A stretch of DNA of 64,000 nt. Origin: Spirodela intermedia. Lineage: Eukaryota; Streptophyta; Magnoliopsida; Alismatales; Araceae. The notes beneath the pieces are model-generated. The model made no database searches and was not told the origin of the DNA. It was given only the letters and a program-made list of their open reading frames with translations. The DNA lies in NCBI GenBank assembly GCA_902729315.2, contig LR746268.1, forward strand, positions 8,997,005 to 9,061,004, read 5' to 3'. The position numbers were made by a program, and so were the translations under genes. Shown piece by piece: positions 35,560-50,500 of this stretch. Within the stretch, counting starts at the first letter, position 1; each line of letters opens with the position of its first letter.

Positions 35560-38500
35560 CTGAAAAGGTGAATTACTCACTTAGAGAAAAGATAAGAGGA
35601 CCACCAAACAAAAACCCAAGAAAAGAGTATATCCACCTTCTGCATTGCAGCAGGAATGGTAATAATCTTCTGAATGGCAGAACTAAGCCTCTGCTTATAA
35701 TAGGACCAATCAATAATAGACCGAATACCAACATCAGATGATATTCGGCACCACTTCCGCAAATAGAATTTCACAATTTCTTAAAAAACAAAAAGAAAGG
35801 TCAATGCAGATCAGGAATAAAAATTGGCATTGTAAACAACAATTCCCAGCGTTTTGGATACCTGAATCAGTCTCAAATATGGCGACAGGGACAGCACGTT
35901 CACTAACTGGGGTTCCCTGCATATACAAATTAGAGCCACAGAAGCTTATTCTACATGCCATAATAAATAGCGTATATTGGTTCCCAATAAAATTCTTGTG
36001 TAACTAGAGCGGCCGCTATACAGATCTGAAAGTAAGGTTCACAAAAAATTCTAAATGCCATGACAAATACAGTGGATGGGTTCACTTAAATTTGTTTAGG
36101 GTTTCACAAGGAAGAAATGTGACATGATTTGATATGTTCGTCCATAAGTTTCAGGAATATTAGAGCTATGAAGCTTAGTCAAAAGCAATCTGATAGCATT
36201 GTAGGAAGCTGATGCTATGAACTGCAGAGTTTCTTAATGCATTTGCATGATTTCGGTCTCGTAAAGGGTGACTTTCAGAAAGAAGAAAGAAAACCAAGCC
36301 ACAAGCACCCTCAGCTACAGTCTTAATCAAAGTCACATTATGACTTCCTAAAGTAATTTTTCAAGGAAGTCATTCTCAACTGACTGGAAGCAGTATGAGG
36401 GATTGGGAGAACCAAAGTAGCAAACATGAGGGATATAAAACGAGGCAGTGAACAAGAAACATAAAAAATGTATTCCATTCCTCTGATGGTTTATTAACTT
36501 CGCGCACCAACATCAGGGTTGCACAATGGGGAAAACAATGCGGAGACTGAAGTTTAGCTTTAACTGCACATGATCAGGGACCTGGGAGACTAAGGATTGC
36601 ACGTGGCAGAGCAGGTGAGGCCTCTATGGAGGGTGGAAATATGGAAGGTGAAGCAAGCAATGTTGCATGTCGCCTATTAATGACAATGACGGAAGATGAG
36701 AGACCCTACTGTTAAATGTAGAAGATTCCCGGCTATCAAAGTCGACAAAGAATGTGTTTGTAATCGCGGTCCATTCTAGAGAGGGAATGAAAAGCAATAA
36801 CTCGAAAAGCGATTATAAATCCAGAAAGGGGAAACTGCATCATTTAGTTTGTTTCTGAAGAATCAAGAATACGAAGAAATGCAGTAAGTCTAACGTAAAA
36901 ATTACATGGTTTTTATACGCATTTTCAAGATGCAACAGTGTGTAAAGTTATCAGAAAAAAATCACCCATAAAAGAAGTTCTCAGCGGAGAATATAGTTAA
37001 TCGAATGTAATACGCACGAGGTATTGACTATTATTTGCTTCCTCAGGATTCGTTCAGCAAAGATTATTATAGAAATATTCCTCAGATTTTTCTCACACAT
37101 CCTTTGCATCTCTCCCGTCTTGCATTTAGTATTGAAAACTACTCAAAGCACATGGCGATGAAAAGAAAAGTGAACTAACTTACACATGGCTCGCATGCAA
37201 CTATATATCGACAATGTAGTCCCTTATCTTTTACCATTGCGTCACCAAGAAAGTCAGCAAGGCGTCTGGCAGTTGTCACAGAACAGGACTTTTGTTCTCC
37301 ATATTCAACGAGTGACTTGCTCATCGTGCTTGATTCTGATATGTAGTCAAGTAGTTCGCTATCAGCAATATCTATCCCTTGATTCTGAAAGAATACAAAT
37401 TAGAAAGAAATGTTCTGTGTAATAAATCTCAGAAATGGGATGGACAGCTAGTATGTCTTACATCCAAAAGATCTAGCCAGCGGTTAGCTACTGATGCAAC
37501 TGCTGAATAGCATTCTTCTAAAGTTGATCCAAGCAGAAATTTGTCAAAAACCTCAGCCTGTAAACCAAGAAATAATCTAACTACTGAACAATACTATGCC
37601 AGCAATCAAGTAAATAATGTGAAAGTAATGGCGATTACAAAGAGAGAGAAGAGATTCGAGGGAAATTTTGAAAGAAAAAGCAATACTCAGGGGGGTTCCT
37701 CCACCAAATCATCGATTATTTATTGATGTGCTTAGTCTCCAAAGGGATAGACATTCATTTACGTTCATTTTCTAGAACATATTTTGCGAGATGCACTATT
37801 TTCGGTCAGAAGGTTTTATAGATGCAATATTTTACAGCTCCGAGGATTTATTTTTTTTATGATTTTTGCATACTGATTTTATAGGATAACCAGTCAGAAA
37901 CAACATCTGAAAAGTGAAATAATTTTTTCGTGCACACATGCACACGATTACGTCTGGGTGAAACCTATTGCAGACCATCTAGTTAATTCTTCAGGTTTTC
38001 TGGAAGAACGTCACCTCGGATGATTCAGTCTGAATATCTCAAAGATATAAAATACAGCATACCAAAAAGTCTATTAGCGGTGGAAAATACAAGCGGTAAA
38101 TAATATTTCAGGAACAAAGTATACCTGAAAGACCTTAATGAGCTTTAGCTCACCCCTCCGCTTGATTTCAAAACCTTTGAGTTCAGCCAGTGTTCCATCG
38201 TGATTAAAAACAGCATATCGTTTTTTAATTAAAATTCCTTCTTCCTTTGATGCTGGAAGTACCATGGCCTACACACAAACACCCATATAATGCTTTAAAT
38301 GCAGAAAGATGACAACAACTAGGGTTTGTTATTCCATTTAATCCAATTTACCTTGTATGGGCCATCCACTTCAAATTCAATGGAGCATTCACTGTGTGTA
38401 GTATATGTTCTTGTCACGGAGTCTTTAAGGGTCTGATGCAGATGTTGGAATTTTAGAAAAAAAATGAAAATCAGGAAGAAAGCTGCCATAAAAGCTGGAG

Positions 38501-41500
38501 ATGGTAGTGGCCATGAACTTCACCTGATACTGATCATTTGTATTATTTCTTGCTACATCAACATTCAGCATAACGCATGGATATGAGATTGTAAGCTTTC
38601 TCTTTCCGTCCCTGAAATGCATGAAGAAGTGCTATCAAAGATGTCATATCCACGCCAAAAACATGCATGAAGAAAATGGTATATGATATCAATAGTGAGA
38701 AGCCACAGGCATGAATGAGAAAGTTACATAACAGAGCACGTGTATAGACAGGCAGTCCAACTCTGGGCTCGTTTGTTTTCAATCAATAGAGAAAAACGAT
38801 CACAAGATCTCCCAGCATGTGATTTACCTTCACGTGAGATAGATAATTCTTTGATTTAAAAAACTAACCTAAAAGGGCTAACGTGAAACAGAATTACAGT
38901 CAGAAATTCATGAAGGACCACACAACGCAGTTGAACTTAGTAATTTTTTTTTTGCATAAAATCTGCAACAATTGCTTATGAAGCTTATAGTTGCGCAGTG
39001 TTTGCTGAATCAGTCAAACCACACAATGTGTTAGTTCTAGATTGGGATTAGGTGCTGATGATCCAGGTCCCTGGTATGGTTCCACAGATCTTGGACTGAT
39101 TCAGGTCAGACCCAGGCCGAACTAGAAATGCCCTTCGGTCTTTCCTCCCCAGACAAAAAAGAAGAGAAAGGAGAGTACTCGAAAATGCTACTTCGAGAGG
39201 AAAAGGAGGCAAGGAATGGATGACAAAATCAAGAGCAAAAGAATGGAATCGGGAAAAAGATTCACCTCTGATGGTCCCTTTCAGCCTTTTATCACTGAGA
39301 ATGAGAGAAGGATTATGTGTGTGTATTGGGGGAGGGGGGGAGAAGGGGGGGGGAGGGGAGGGTGTGGTGGTGAAGGTTTGTATTGGAGATGCAAAGAACA
39401 CCCTGATCACCAAACGGCTTGCAGTTCTGTAGTCCGTTTTCTTTCTATAGGAATTTGTACCATTAAATTTCATATAATAGCTGTTATCATTTGTTTATTT
39501 CAGTCGGTGTGGCATTTTCTTCCAGAACAGCTGAATGGGGCTGTGCTGATCTATGTTCCAAACCCAACTGTAATATTCAGTAGCTCACGACTCTGCCATA
39601 GAGGTTTCATACAAATGAATGGAGATCAAACTCTTGGTTTCCCACACAATTTTCGAGCTTGTGATTTGATGACTCTGCTCATCACTTGAACCACTATTAC
39701 TGTGGTAACATAAAGACAATGTGACTTCAATAAGAAAAAAATTCCGGCAGCCATAAGAAATTTCGTAGGTTGAGGAGAAAGCACGAAACCTTGATTTCAA
39801 GCATCCTTCAGAGAAAAAAAAAAACTAGAACTCACAGTATCATCCAGTTTAAACCCGGCAACATGAAAAAACAGAAATGCCTCTTGGCTAAAAGACAATT
39901 GTCAATCCAAAATGACCTAATACTGGCATCGAAGTTTAGACATATGTTCACATAGTATCTCAATTTTTCAAAAATCAAGCAGATAAAACGAAAAAACAAA
40001 TGCCTCTCACTTGGTTTTGAACGTGAAGTTCTCAGGGAAAGATCCTGGCAGTGCACACCAGATGCCATCTGTATCCAATTCCAGTGGCCTTCCAATCTTT
40101 TCAACTAATAAACGTGCATTCTGAATAATTTTTGCCCCAGTATAGGTCACAACACCAGCCATTTCCATTGAGTACCATCGTGCACCTCTACACAAGGACC
40201 GTAAAGCAGTAAGTCAAAAATGACCGCAAAATACATGGGCAAGATACAGAGTCAATTGCCGAATTTCATGCTTCACTGATACTTACTTGCGCATGACATA
40301 ACCATAAAATGAATTTAAAATACATTTATGGGCAAGCTGTAGGGAATCATAAAGAACAACCATATCCTGTCATGGACAAAAGCAGAGCAAATGAGAATAC
40401 AAACTTAACTCTCACATTTAAGAGAACCAAACGATACGATTGGTACCTGTGCCTCCTGAATTTTCATAGAATTTCCACTGTTTTTTGCATCTTCCAGCTT
40501 TCCTTTCCAAACTTTATTGAGGCCCTTGTATTCATATCTTCTGTCACGGAAACTGAATTATAAAGTCATTAGTGTTCACAATGTAAATGAGTTCTCTAAT
40601 TTATTTTAAAATTATCAACAATCTGTTAAGATTCAAATCACACCAGAATTATGCTCAGAAACTTGACGCTGAAAGACTCTCTTAACAGACTTCCACTTTT
40701 CGTCTCAAGGGAAATACAGAACATGGAACGCTCCATACCTTCTCACAGTATCTACATAGAAAGGATTTTCACGCATGCATATCCAGGCTTCTCTAAGCTC
40801 AGTAAGTGGTTTGTCAAGCACCCTTTTATATGCCTACATATAGAACAAGTAATCACGTCACTGAATAAAAAATTATTGTAGATGAGACCATCACATGCCT
40901 ACCTTGTGGCAATAACCTAAAACAGCATTTCCTACCTTTTGGCAGTATTTCTTTAAACGTTCTTTCATCTTTAGCTGCTGTTCCGACTTTGGAAGGTCAA
41001 GGAAAGCTTTTGACAGTCTATCCTCACCAACTTCAACGAGCTCAGATTCGATTTGCTTTTTCAAATGATAATAATCGCTGAAAATCACTAATACACGAAT
41101 GAGACTTGTCAATCATATCTAGAAAATCACAAGATGAGATGAGATAATGACCTCTTTTTAGCCGTGAAGGTTTCTCCTCTCCAAACCCACTCAAGCTTCC
41201 GAAGACATGTTTTGCCAGGACGATTGAAATCACAAGCAGTACAGACCTCATCAGATACTATTGACGGAGGCTGTAATTGAAAATCCATTTAGTTGGTTTA
41301 GTATCACTATAATGCCTTATTTTGAACAAAATCGAACCCGTTCATAGAATTTCATAGCAGAAGCAACAAAATGAGTACTTTGGGGCAGAACGAGATGAAC
41401 CAAATCGGGTCAGCTGAATGAGACATGATTATCTTATCTGTACAAACGCAGTGGTTAATTGACGAAATTTAAATATGCACGAATATATTTACGTCTATGG

Positions 41501-44500
41501 ACTCGTAAAATAGTCATAGAAGTTGGTATAAATTTTTTATTCGTCCTGTCGAGTTAAAAATATCAGATTCATTTAAGAAACTCTTCTTCCTCATGGTGTG
41601 GTAGGCGTACTCCCAAGGAAAATAGCAGCTTTTAGCATCTTTAATCTCTAAACCAAAATTACACAGGTTTTTATTATCTTCACTTGTTCTGTTCACCAAA
41701 AGAGTGAAATATATAAACAGGTTTCAACAATATACGTCAAATTTATAAAAGCTTTATCTGTTGTGTTCTGAGCACGGGTGTTACCATACTATTCCTAATT
41801 ATTGTAAATCAAATATACGCGGATGACAAAACATAATTTTTCATTGGCTGCTGTCAAGATTTATTTTTTTTCTTTCTACTTTAGGAATCCTAAACAACGA
41901 ATGATGGCCATCATGTTAACAAATGTTCCTATAAATCTTATTGCAGGTTTGATGCTAATGTTTTAGGTCATCCAACTCCAAACCAACTCGAGTAAAATAG
42001 ACCAGACTCATCAGTATAATCACAGATTTATTATTGCAATAATCATTACAAAACTACTCTCTGCACGCCTCTTCACAGGGACTACTTTTAGGCCTTGTCA
42101 CGAGTAAAGCAAAATGGAACATACAACTTCAGGGCAACTATCGGTTTTGATTCTTTGCTAAAATCATTAGGTCATCCAGCTAAAAACGATTGAAAATTGC
42201 AGTTGGCTTAACTTCACAAGGACAGATTTACTTTTGTTCGAAACAATTACATAACTATTTATAACTTCCAAAAAGTCTCAATTCTTTTTGCATACCGATT
42301 AAGGAAGGATACTATATTTTATAATATACAAAAAGGAAAGAGGTTATTAGGAGGCCATACCTGAAGCCTGTTTGTCAGAATAATATTTGGATACATAGCA
42401 GCAACATCAAGATGATATATGAGAGGACACTCGTCACGAATTGGATGATCCCTTAGGCTTTGAAGCTATAGACAATGCAAACACGAGCGGAGAAAAAATA
42501 AACCTAGACATCAGTAATGGAAATTGATAGTTTAAGAATTCAAGCACAAATGAAAATTTTCGGCGCAATTTACTGTGCACATATATGGCAAAAAGTGAAC
42601 AAAATAGAACACAAAGATCTGTTTTCAGGGACCATATGAATTAATCCTCTCTATATCTAAACGCAATCGGCGAAATCATTCGAAATTCTGGTGTGGGAGG
42701 AATCTGATTCCATCACAGGCAAACCCTTCTGTACAATGAAAGGATAATAATATTCTAGGGTTCATACTCGTTGAAAACCATGGTTTCTTCATGTACCTGA
42801 ATCATCCATCTTCATGAAAACATGTTGACATATGCTACATTTGAAGTCAAAACAATGACAAAAAAGGAAACATAGTGGATTTTAAATAATAAATAATTAT
42901 GAAGTAAGGCAAAGGGTTCTGGACCAAACCTTTTCTAAGATAGCAGTCTTCACTTCTTCATAGTTAGAGACAGAATCAATATCCATCTTACCCTCGATTG
43001 TTATTGCATATTGAATGTCCCGGTCCAAATTTCTTATCAGTTGCTGGAAATCGGAAAATGGAAAGGTCAAGTTTATATTGAAAAAAAATGTATCTTTTCA
43101 GGACGTGAGACACTTTCATCACTTAACTAAGACAGAAGTCATATGAAGATGGCATCGTTGCAAATATTTCATGAATATATACCAAGTAAATAACGTAATA
43201 TGCAAAAAAAATAATCAGAGGACAAATACCAGAATGTCGATAAAGTCATACAAACACTGTTTTGTCCTAAAAAAAATCAACCAAATACCATTCAACCAAG
43301 ATCAAGAGATTACCAAAGAAACGCTCAAGTGCAGATGAAAACGAATATTCCAATAAAGTTGTAATAAAATCCCCTTTTTATTGACTTTGATGAATCAAGA
43401 CTAATTAATTATATCTCAGAGACTTTTTTATTCAACATCACGTTAGAATATTGCCTTGAATAAATATGTCTTTTAAGTATTAAAATTCTAGGAGCCCTTT
43501 TGAGAAATGCGTCTACTTTATTGTTATTTATATTCTATTTTATGAGTAAACTAACAAAATCTCTAAGAAACAGCAAGTGTCAACATATACAGAACGATTG
43601 CATCTAAGTGAAAGAGTGCTGACACTCGAATGCCAAAATTCTCAAAGCAGAGAAAGTGAAGGCTTTCAGAGTCACCACCTAGAAGGTAAGTGTCAATACA
43701 TGCAGAAAGCAGAACCCAGGTTATGGAGGGGCCCACACCTAAATAGTAGGAGTTGACTCAATGAAAAATAGTTGTTCAACGTTGTGAGACTAAATGTCTA
43801 CGTCCAGGTGATATGTCAACGTCAGAAGAGTGGTCAATACCAACGGAAAGTGGCAATGCTTGACGTGAGTCAAAAAAGAAGAAATGCAAGGGCTGACAGT
43901 CAATGAAAGAAGGATTAAAACAACGTAAATATGGCTACACGATTGAAGTGTCAACAACTAATTTTACAGGTAGACATTTATCGATCTGCAACAGCTAGTT
44001 TTCTCAAATCGAAAGCTAAAACTAAAAAAAGCAACAAAGAAAGCCATTTTCTAGCCATTATAGGAGTAGCCTTTTGTCAAGGCTACGTGGGATACAAAGG
44101 CTATCAAGGACCCAAAAGAAGAGAGTTCGCGTAGGTTTCTTTAAATCTCAAATTGAAAACCCAAGGAGAATTCTCAAGCACATGATATTTTAAAGTAAAT
44201 ATCCATCCCTATACATTTGCATGTCTAGAGCGTCTGGTGAACACAAAAAATGTACACCTGATACCAACATTTGTACATATTGACACTACCATGCACTCTC
44301 TCCATCCAAGGGTGTTTTCCTACTTTGATCACGTCTGTGTTTTCTACTCCCTCATATGACGACATTTTTATCTCTATGTTCTTAAGATGAATATCTAGTG
44401 TACACGAGTCAGCAACGATGCCATATGGGTTATTTCTCCTCAAACCAAATCACAAGCCACCAAGTTTACTGTAGCGCAACATGGTGCTTTTGGGCGGAGG

Positions 44501-47500
44501 ACAAGATCCTCTATGCCCACAAGCGATATTATGTTGATGCTTTGTCACACAAAGCACTTGCGTACTTCATAACTTTTACCATGACAAGTGCACATCCCAG
44601 ACGCATCTAAAACTAATATTAATACAACAGGGTTAGCCACTAGACAAATTCAACTTTCCTCTCAATACCAACAATTAAACTTTGTTCGTCTCTTCTCTAA
44701 ACTCCATCCTATGACTGCCACAGCTAATACTCTTGATGTGAACTTTGGGACTTTGAGGCTTCTCAACATATGACTTCAAATGGTTAATTATTTTCTAATT
44801 TGTTTTTTTATTCCGACTAATTTGTTGATTCACACATTGATGGAAGCTCATTTATCTTCTCGTGGTACCACCACTCTTCAATCTAACACTTCCAATCGTG
44901 TACCATTTTCAGGTGCTTCAAGTTTTCCAAATTTTACATGAACCTAATTTGATTCATTTACTTTGTTGATGATGGAGATAATTTTGATCTATGAAATATT
45001 TATATAAAGGATAGAGGATTGGAATTAGTCGTTGAGTGGGAAGCCTGCACCATCTTCCTCCTACTATTGTCTTTTTCTTTCAGTTCGGGGCTATAGCATT
45101 TTTTATTGTTGTATTACACTCTCCATGCCGGGGTCATCTTCCCAAAGTTCATCTCGTGTCTTCGTTTCATTTTAATGTCTTGGGTTGTCAAACTGTAAGA
45201 GTCGTAAGCTTGTCAAGCACTCAACAATCCTTTTTCCTCAACGTGAATCTGCACCTTCCAACCAATTCGATTTAGTGCTTTCTAATACATGGTTTCCCTC
45301 TCCATCGTCTTCTATGATGAGTTTCCTTTATTATGTTAGTTAGACTCATTATCGCACTCAATTCTTTTATGTTTTCCTCACACATAAGGTATTATCTTCC
45401 TTTATTTATCATCGATTCGTTCCACTTTTAAGGCAGAAGATGTTCTCACTTCTATTTATCACGTCCATACCGAAATGTTCATGTTCTCCTCTTGAGCATG
45501 TTTTTGTCTGTCATCTCGACAAACGTGATTTGTGCATCTCTGATTGTACACGCTTTTCTCTACCTCCATTCCATCATCGAACTCTCTTACGTAGCCTTCT
45601 CTTTCATCATGGAATTCAATGATTGTAAAGAAACTTTTGCCTGCAAAGATTTTTTTTCCCGATCTCATTGTTGTATTGGTCATCTGTAGGTGACCTCTCT
45701 AGTGGCTTAAAAATGAAGAATGCATTTCTCCATAGTGACCCTACAAGGGGAGCCTATATACAACCTAATCTCAATCTTGATCTCCCATGACCATGAGAGA
45801 GATCTTAAGACGATATGTTCGACATCTATGTTTTCCCCATTCTAAGATTATCATGTTGGCATGCTTTGTGCTTATGTGCCTGTATATGCATGCATGACAA
45901 TACTATATGAAAGGTATGCTCTCCGGCTCTCTAGAATTAATAATACTCTGTACATAAAACGATAAACGTTGGAAATACATACAGGAAAATACAATACAGT
46001 TGCCTCATCTTGAATCGGATAAATGGACAAAAATTATTTGATATACGACTGCTGACCAAAGGAGTGCCAAAATGCGAGAAACATAATAACCAAACAATAT
46101 CACTTGTCCAAAAGGAGAACGCGGATCTCAAAAAATACTGCAATCTAACGTTCAAGTAGTATGGCATTCTCGTGTATAAACTCACCTCAAATGCAGATGG
46201 ATCGAGCTGAAATTTAGTAGGAAGATCGGACCTAAAAACACCACTTTCAAGGCATTCTACATGGCCTCCTATGTACGTTTCACTTTCTAGAAGTCGGTTG
46301 TTATAGAACTTTTCAGGATCAGCGTGGTGCTTGTTAGGGCAGATAACATTGGCCTTATATGCCTGTAAATAGTTAAAATCAATAAGAACAAAGAACGCAA
46401 TAGGTTCATGAGACATGATAAAGCTAATATTATGTAAACAAAAGATAAAACGTTTAAGCAAACTGACAAGAAAAATAAACCATAAGAGAATATCTTTCCA
46501 AGGAATTTGTTACGAAGTCAACCGTCGTCTACACAAGACGACCTAGACCCCCACATGGAGGGGGGACCACAATAGAATAATGTACTGAGGCCTATAAATA
46601 TAGAAGAGGCCAAAATAAGAAGGGGAGAGAAAAAACAGACAGTGGAGAGGGAGATCTGTCCCTAGAGAGGTCCGATTCGGGCTCTCCTGTTCCTGAGGAT
46701 CGATCCGACCTCAGGAACTCACCTACTGTCAGCGAACCTCTATTGTCTTTTCAATTTCCATTTTCAATTGTTCAATCTGGTTCTTCTATACAACAGAGAG
46801 CTGATTCCCTGAGTGAGCCTCGTCTAAGGTAAGATTAGGGTGAAGATTTCACCCCAAATCTCAAGAGGTTCGTAACACTAGTATCGGAGTAGACATCCTG
46901 GTCTTTTTTTTCCAAGAACTCGGAGAAATGTGTTGAGCTACTAAAGAAGTAACAACCCCTAAAGAAGCTAGAGCAAGACCTAATTGAAAATGAAGCTTGG
47001 TAGTTTCCACCGCCTGTCCAGGGTTGAGCCCTGGGATTTGACGACGGACTTGAAAAGCCACCTACAGACGCACATTGAACTATCCATGTGGCTGAGAGCC
47101 CTCACAGCCCAGGCACAACGACGCAATTATCAGGGGCGCGCTCTACCACTGAGCTAATAACAACAAGTGCAAGATTACAAGAGCAAGATTCTGTTCGGCT
47201 GATAATAAAGATCGAATTAGCAAGGCTGAAGTAAAATTTCTTTCAAAATCTAAACTACAACAAATTCAAAAAACAAAGGTAATTCTCACAACGAATTTGT
47301 TTGACCGTAATTCCACAGAGTCAGAATGTTGGAAGAAGATTGGCAGATCTACAGCAAGAAGAACGATCATCCAGGTCAAAGGCACATCAAATGATCGGCG
47401 GATGCTCACCAGGTCAAAGGCACATCAAATGACTTCGTTAGAAGAAGAGGTTGCATCTCTGAAATAGGGTTATGCTAGGGAGGAACAATCCCTAATCGAG

Positions 47501-50500
47501 CAAAGAGAAATCCTCAACCAGATTCTTCAGAAATTATCCACAATGGATCCACACTCCAGTTCGCATCCAAATAAAGGTCCAAGAGAGGAACCAATGCAAC
47601 CTTATAATGGCACCACTCATTTAAGCCAAGCTTCACAAGATGGCCCAACACAGATAAATTAGAGAATAGAGTTACCAATTTTCCAAGGAGATAGCCCTGA
47701 GGGATGGATCAGGCAAGCTGAAAGATATTTCCGCCTAAACCCTACGTGAGAGCATGATAGACTCAAGCAAATTATGTTGAGTATCGAGGGAGAAGCTCTG
47801 GAATGGTATCTGTGGATGGAAGACAGGTTTCCATTCCGAGATTGGCATGACTTCAAGAGTCAATTGGGGAAACGTTTCAAGACGTCTGAGACGAGGAGTT
47901 CACTGCAACAACTAATGAGCTTACAACAAGCCACATCAATAAGAGAATACATGACCGAATTTGAACGAATTGTAGCCTTTCTACCTCATATAAACACAGA
48001 AGTATTAGAAGATGCATACGTATGGGGCTTGAAACCAGACATCAGATCGGAATTGGCAATGCATAAGCCCTTGGAACTCAGAGAAACAATGGATCTATCA
48101 ATTCAAGCTGAGATTCATATTCGAGAAATCCAAGATAGCAGAAATGAATTATATAGGAAATAAGTGATTACAAAGTCTGAACCACCTCAACCTCGTTATG
48201 ACTCTTACAAAAGAGAATTCCAGAATACAAATAATGGAGGTAATTACAAAAAGGATTTATCAGGATTCAGCTGAAGGCACATCAAAGAGAAATTCCGTGA
48301 CATCCAAGCCACCTTTGAGTAACCGCAAGATACTCAAGTTGACGGATCAAGATTTCAGAAGAGAAGAGATAAGAGATTATGCTACTACTGCAATGAAAAA
48401 TTCGCTCCGGGGCATCGTTGTAAAAAGGAGTTGAATATTATTATTGTGGATGAAGACCAAAAGAGTATAGAAGATGATAGCACTGATGAAGGATGGGAAC
48501 TGTTTGATCAGGCCATATCCAACACGGATGAGAAGGCTTTCATTGCACACGTATCTTTAAATTCAGTCACAAGAATCACTCAACAAGGGACATTGAAACG
48601 ATGGGGCAAAATTCATGACACTGAGGTGTCAATACTCATTGATAGTGGGGCAACTCACAATTTCTTGCGCACCAAAATAATTGATAACTTATCCTTACAA
48701 ATGGAGAAGTTAAATGGCTATAGCATAGTTATGGGCAATGGCAACACAGTGGCAGGTGCAGCAATTTACAAGGCCATTCCTCTCCATGCGCAAGGTGTTT
48801 TGATAGTACAAGATTTTTTACTACTAGAGTTGAATGGCACGGATGTGATCTTAGGCATACAGTGGTTGAGAACTTTAGGGTGGATCCTTTCTAACTATGA
48901 GAAGTTCATAATGAGGTTCATGACGGGAGGCAAAGTTCACATCTTCAAAGGGGACCCTAGTATTACAAAAATCAATACGTCATCAAGAAGACCAGAGAAA
49001 GAACTTAAGAGTGGCAAGTCATATATGGTTGAATTACATCATATTTACTCACATAAAGACCCTAATGCACCCAACGATTTAGAAATCAGTTTGAAATAAG
49101 AATTTCTCAAAGTTTTTGAAGTATTGACATGAATGCCACCTGAGCACCCTTTTGACCATGTCATTCATCTATTACCATGAACAAAACCTATTAACTTGAG
49201 GCCTTACAAATACTCTCATTTCCAAAAAAATGAAATTGAGACACTCGTCTAAGAACTCATATCAACAGAGGTCATACAACCTTCAGACAGTCCTTATGCG
49301 AGCCCTGCATTATTAGTCATGAAGAAAGATGACAGATGGAGATTTTGTATAGATTATAGAGCATTGAACCGAGATACAGTTCCTAATCGTTACCCCATTC
49401 CAGTTGTAGATAAGCTGCTAGATGAATTATATGAGAAATCAGTTTTTTCAAAACTAGATTTAAAATCAGGGTATTATCAAATTAGAATGAAAAAAGAAGA
49501 TGTCCCTAAGACTACATTCAAGACTCATCATGGCCATTAGGAATTTAAAATAATGCCTTTCAAATTATCAAATGCACTTGCAACCTTTCAATCGCTAAAT
49601 GAACCAAATATTTCAATGTCAATTGAGGTGATTCATACTGGTTTTCTTTGATGATATACTTGTGTATAACATCACTATGATTGAACACCTGCAGCATATG
49701 AAGAAGGTATTTTCCATTCTCTCGACAAATTCCTTTCATATTAATGCCAAAAAATGCAGATTTGGAGAAAGCAAACTAGAGTATTTGGGTCATTGGGTAT
49801 CGACAGAAGGAGTAGAAGTCGATAAGGAGAAGATATCTGCCATGACTAATTGGCCAATTCCTAGAAATCTTAAGAAACTCCGTGGGTTCCTAAGGCTCAC
49901 TAGATATTATAGAAAATTTATTGCCAACTATGCTTCAATTGTCTGGCCACTAACACAATTACTAAGAAAATATGCATTGTATTGGTTAGGAGAAGCACAA
50001 GTAACCTTCTCGACCCTTAAACAAGTAATGACTATGGCTCTAGTATTAGCATTACCAAATTTTTCAGACGAATTTATCATGGAAACTGATTCTTTTGGAT
50101 TAGGTGTTGGGGCTGTTCTCATGTAACAAAGGCGCCCAATAGCTTATTTCAGTCAAACACTTCCAAAAAGAGCCAAATTAAAATCGGCCTATGAATGAGA
50201 GTTGATGACTATAGTGTTGACAGTAAGAAAATGGAGGCATTATCTTATGTGTCAGTATTTTATCATCAAAATAGACTAGTACAGTCTTAAATTCTTATTT
50301 GAATAGAAGGAAATTCATGCTGAATATCATAAATGATTGGTGAAATTGATGGGCTATAGTTTTGAAGTTAAATATAAGGAAGGGAAGAACAATCAAGTCA
50401 TAAATGCATTATCCCGATGTCTGTTATTACTGCAAGTTGAACTAAATGAGGCAATAACACATTACACCATTGATCTCGAAGCTGTCCGACTAGTAGTGGA

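Noticed and set aside
47127-47159. A working tRNA gene
   Set aside because: Only exon 1 and the start of the group II intron of plastid trnI-GAU are present; the anticodon loop continuation and exon 2 are missing.
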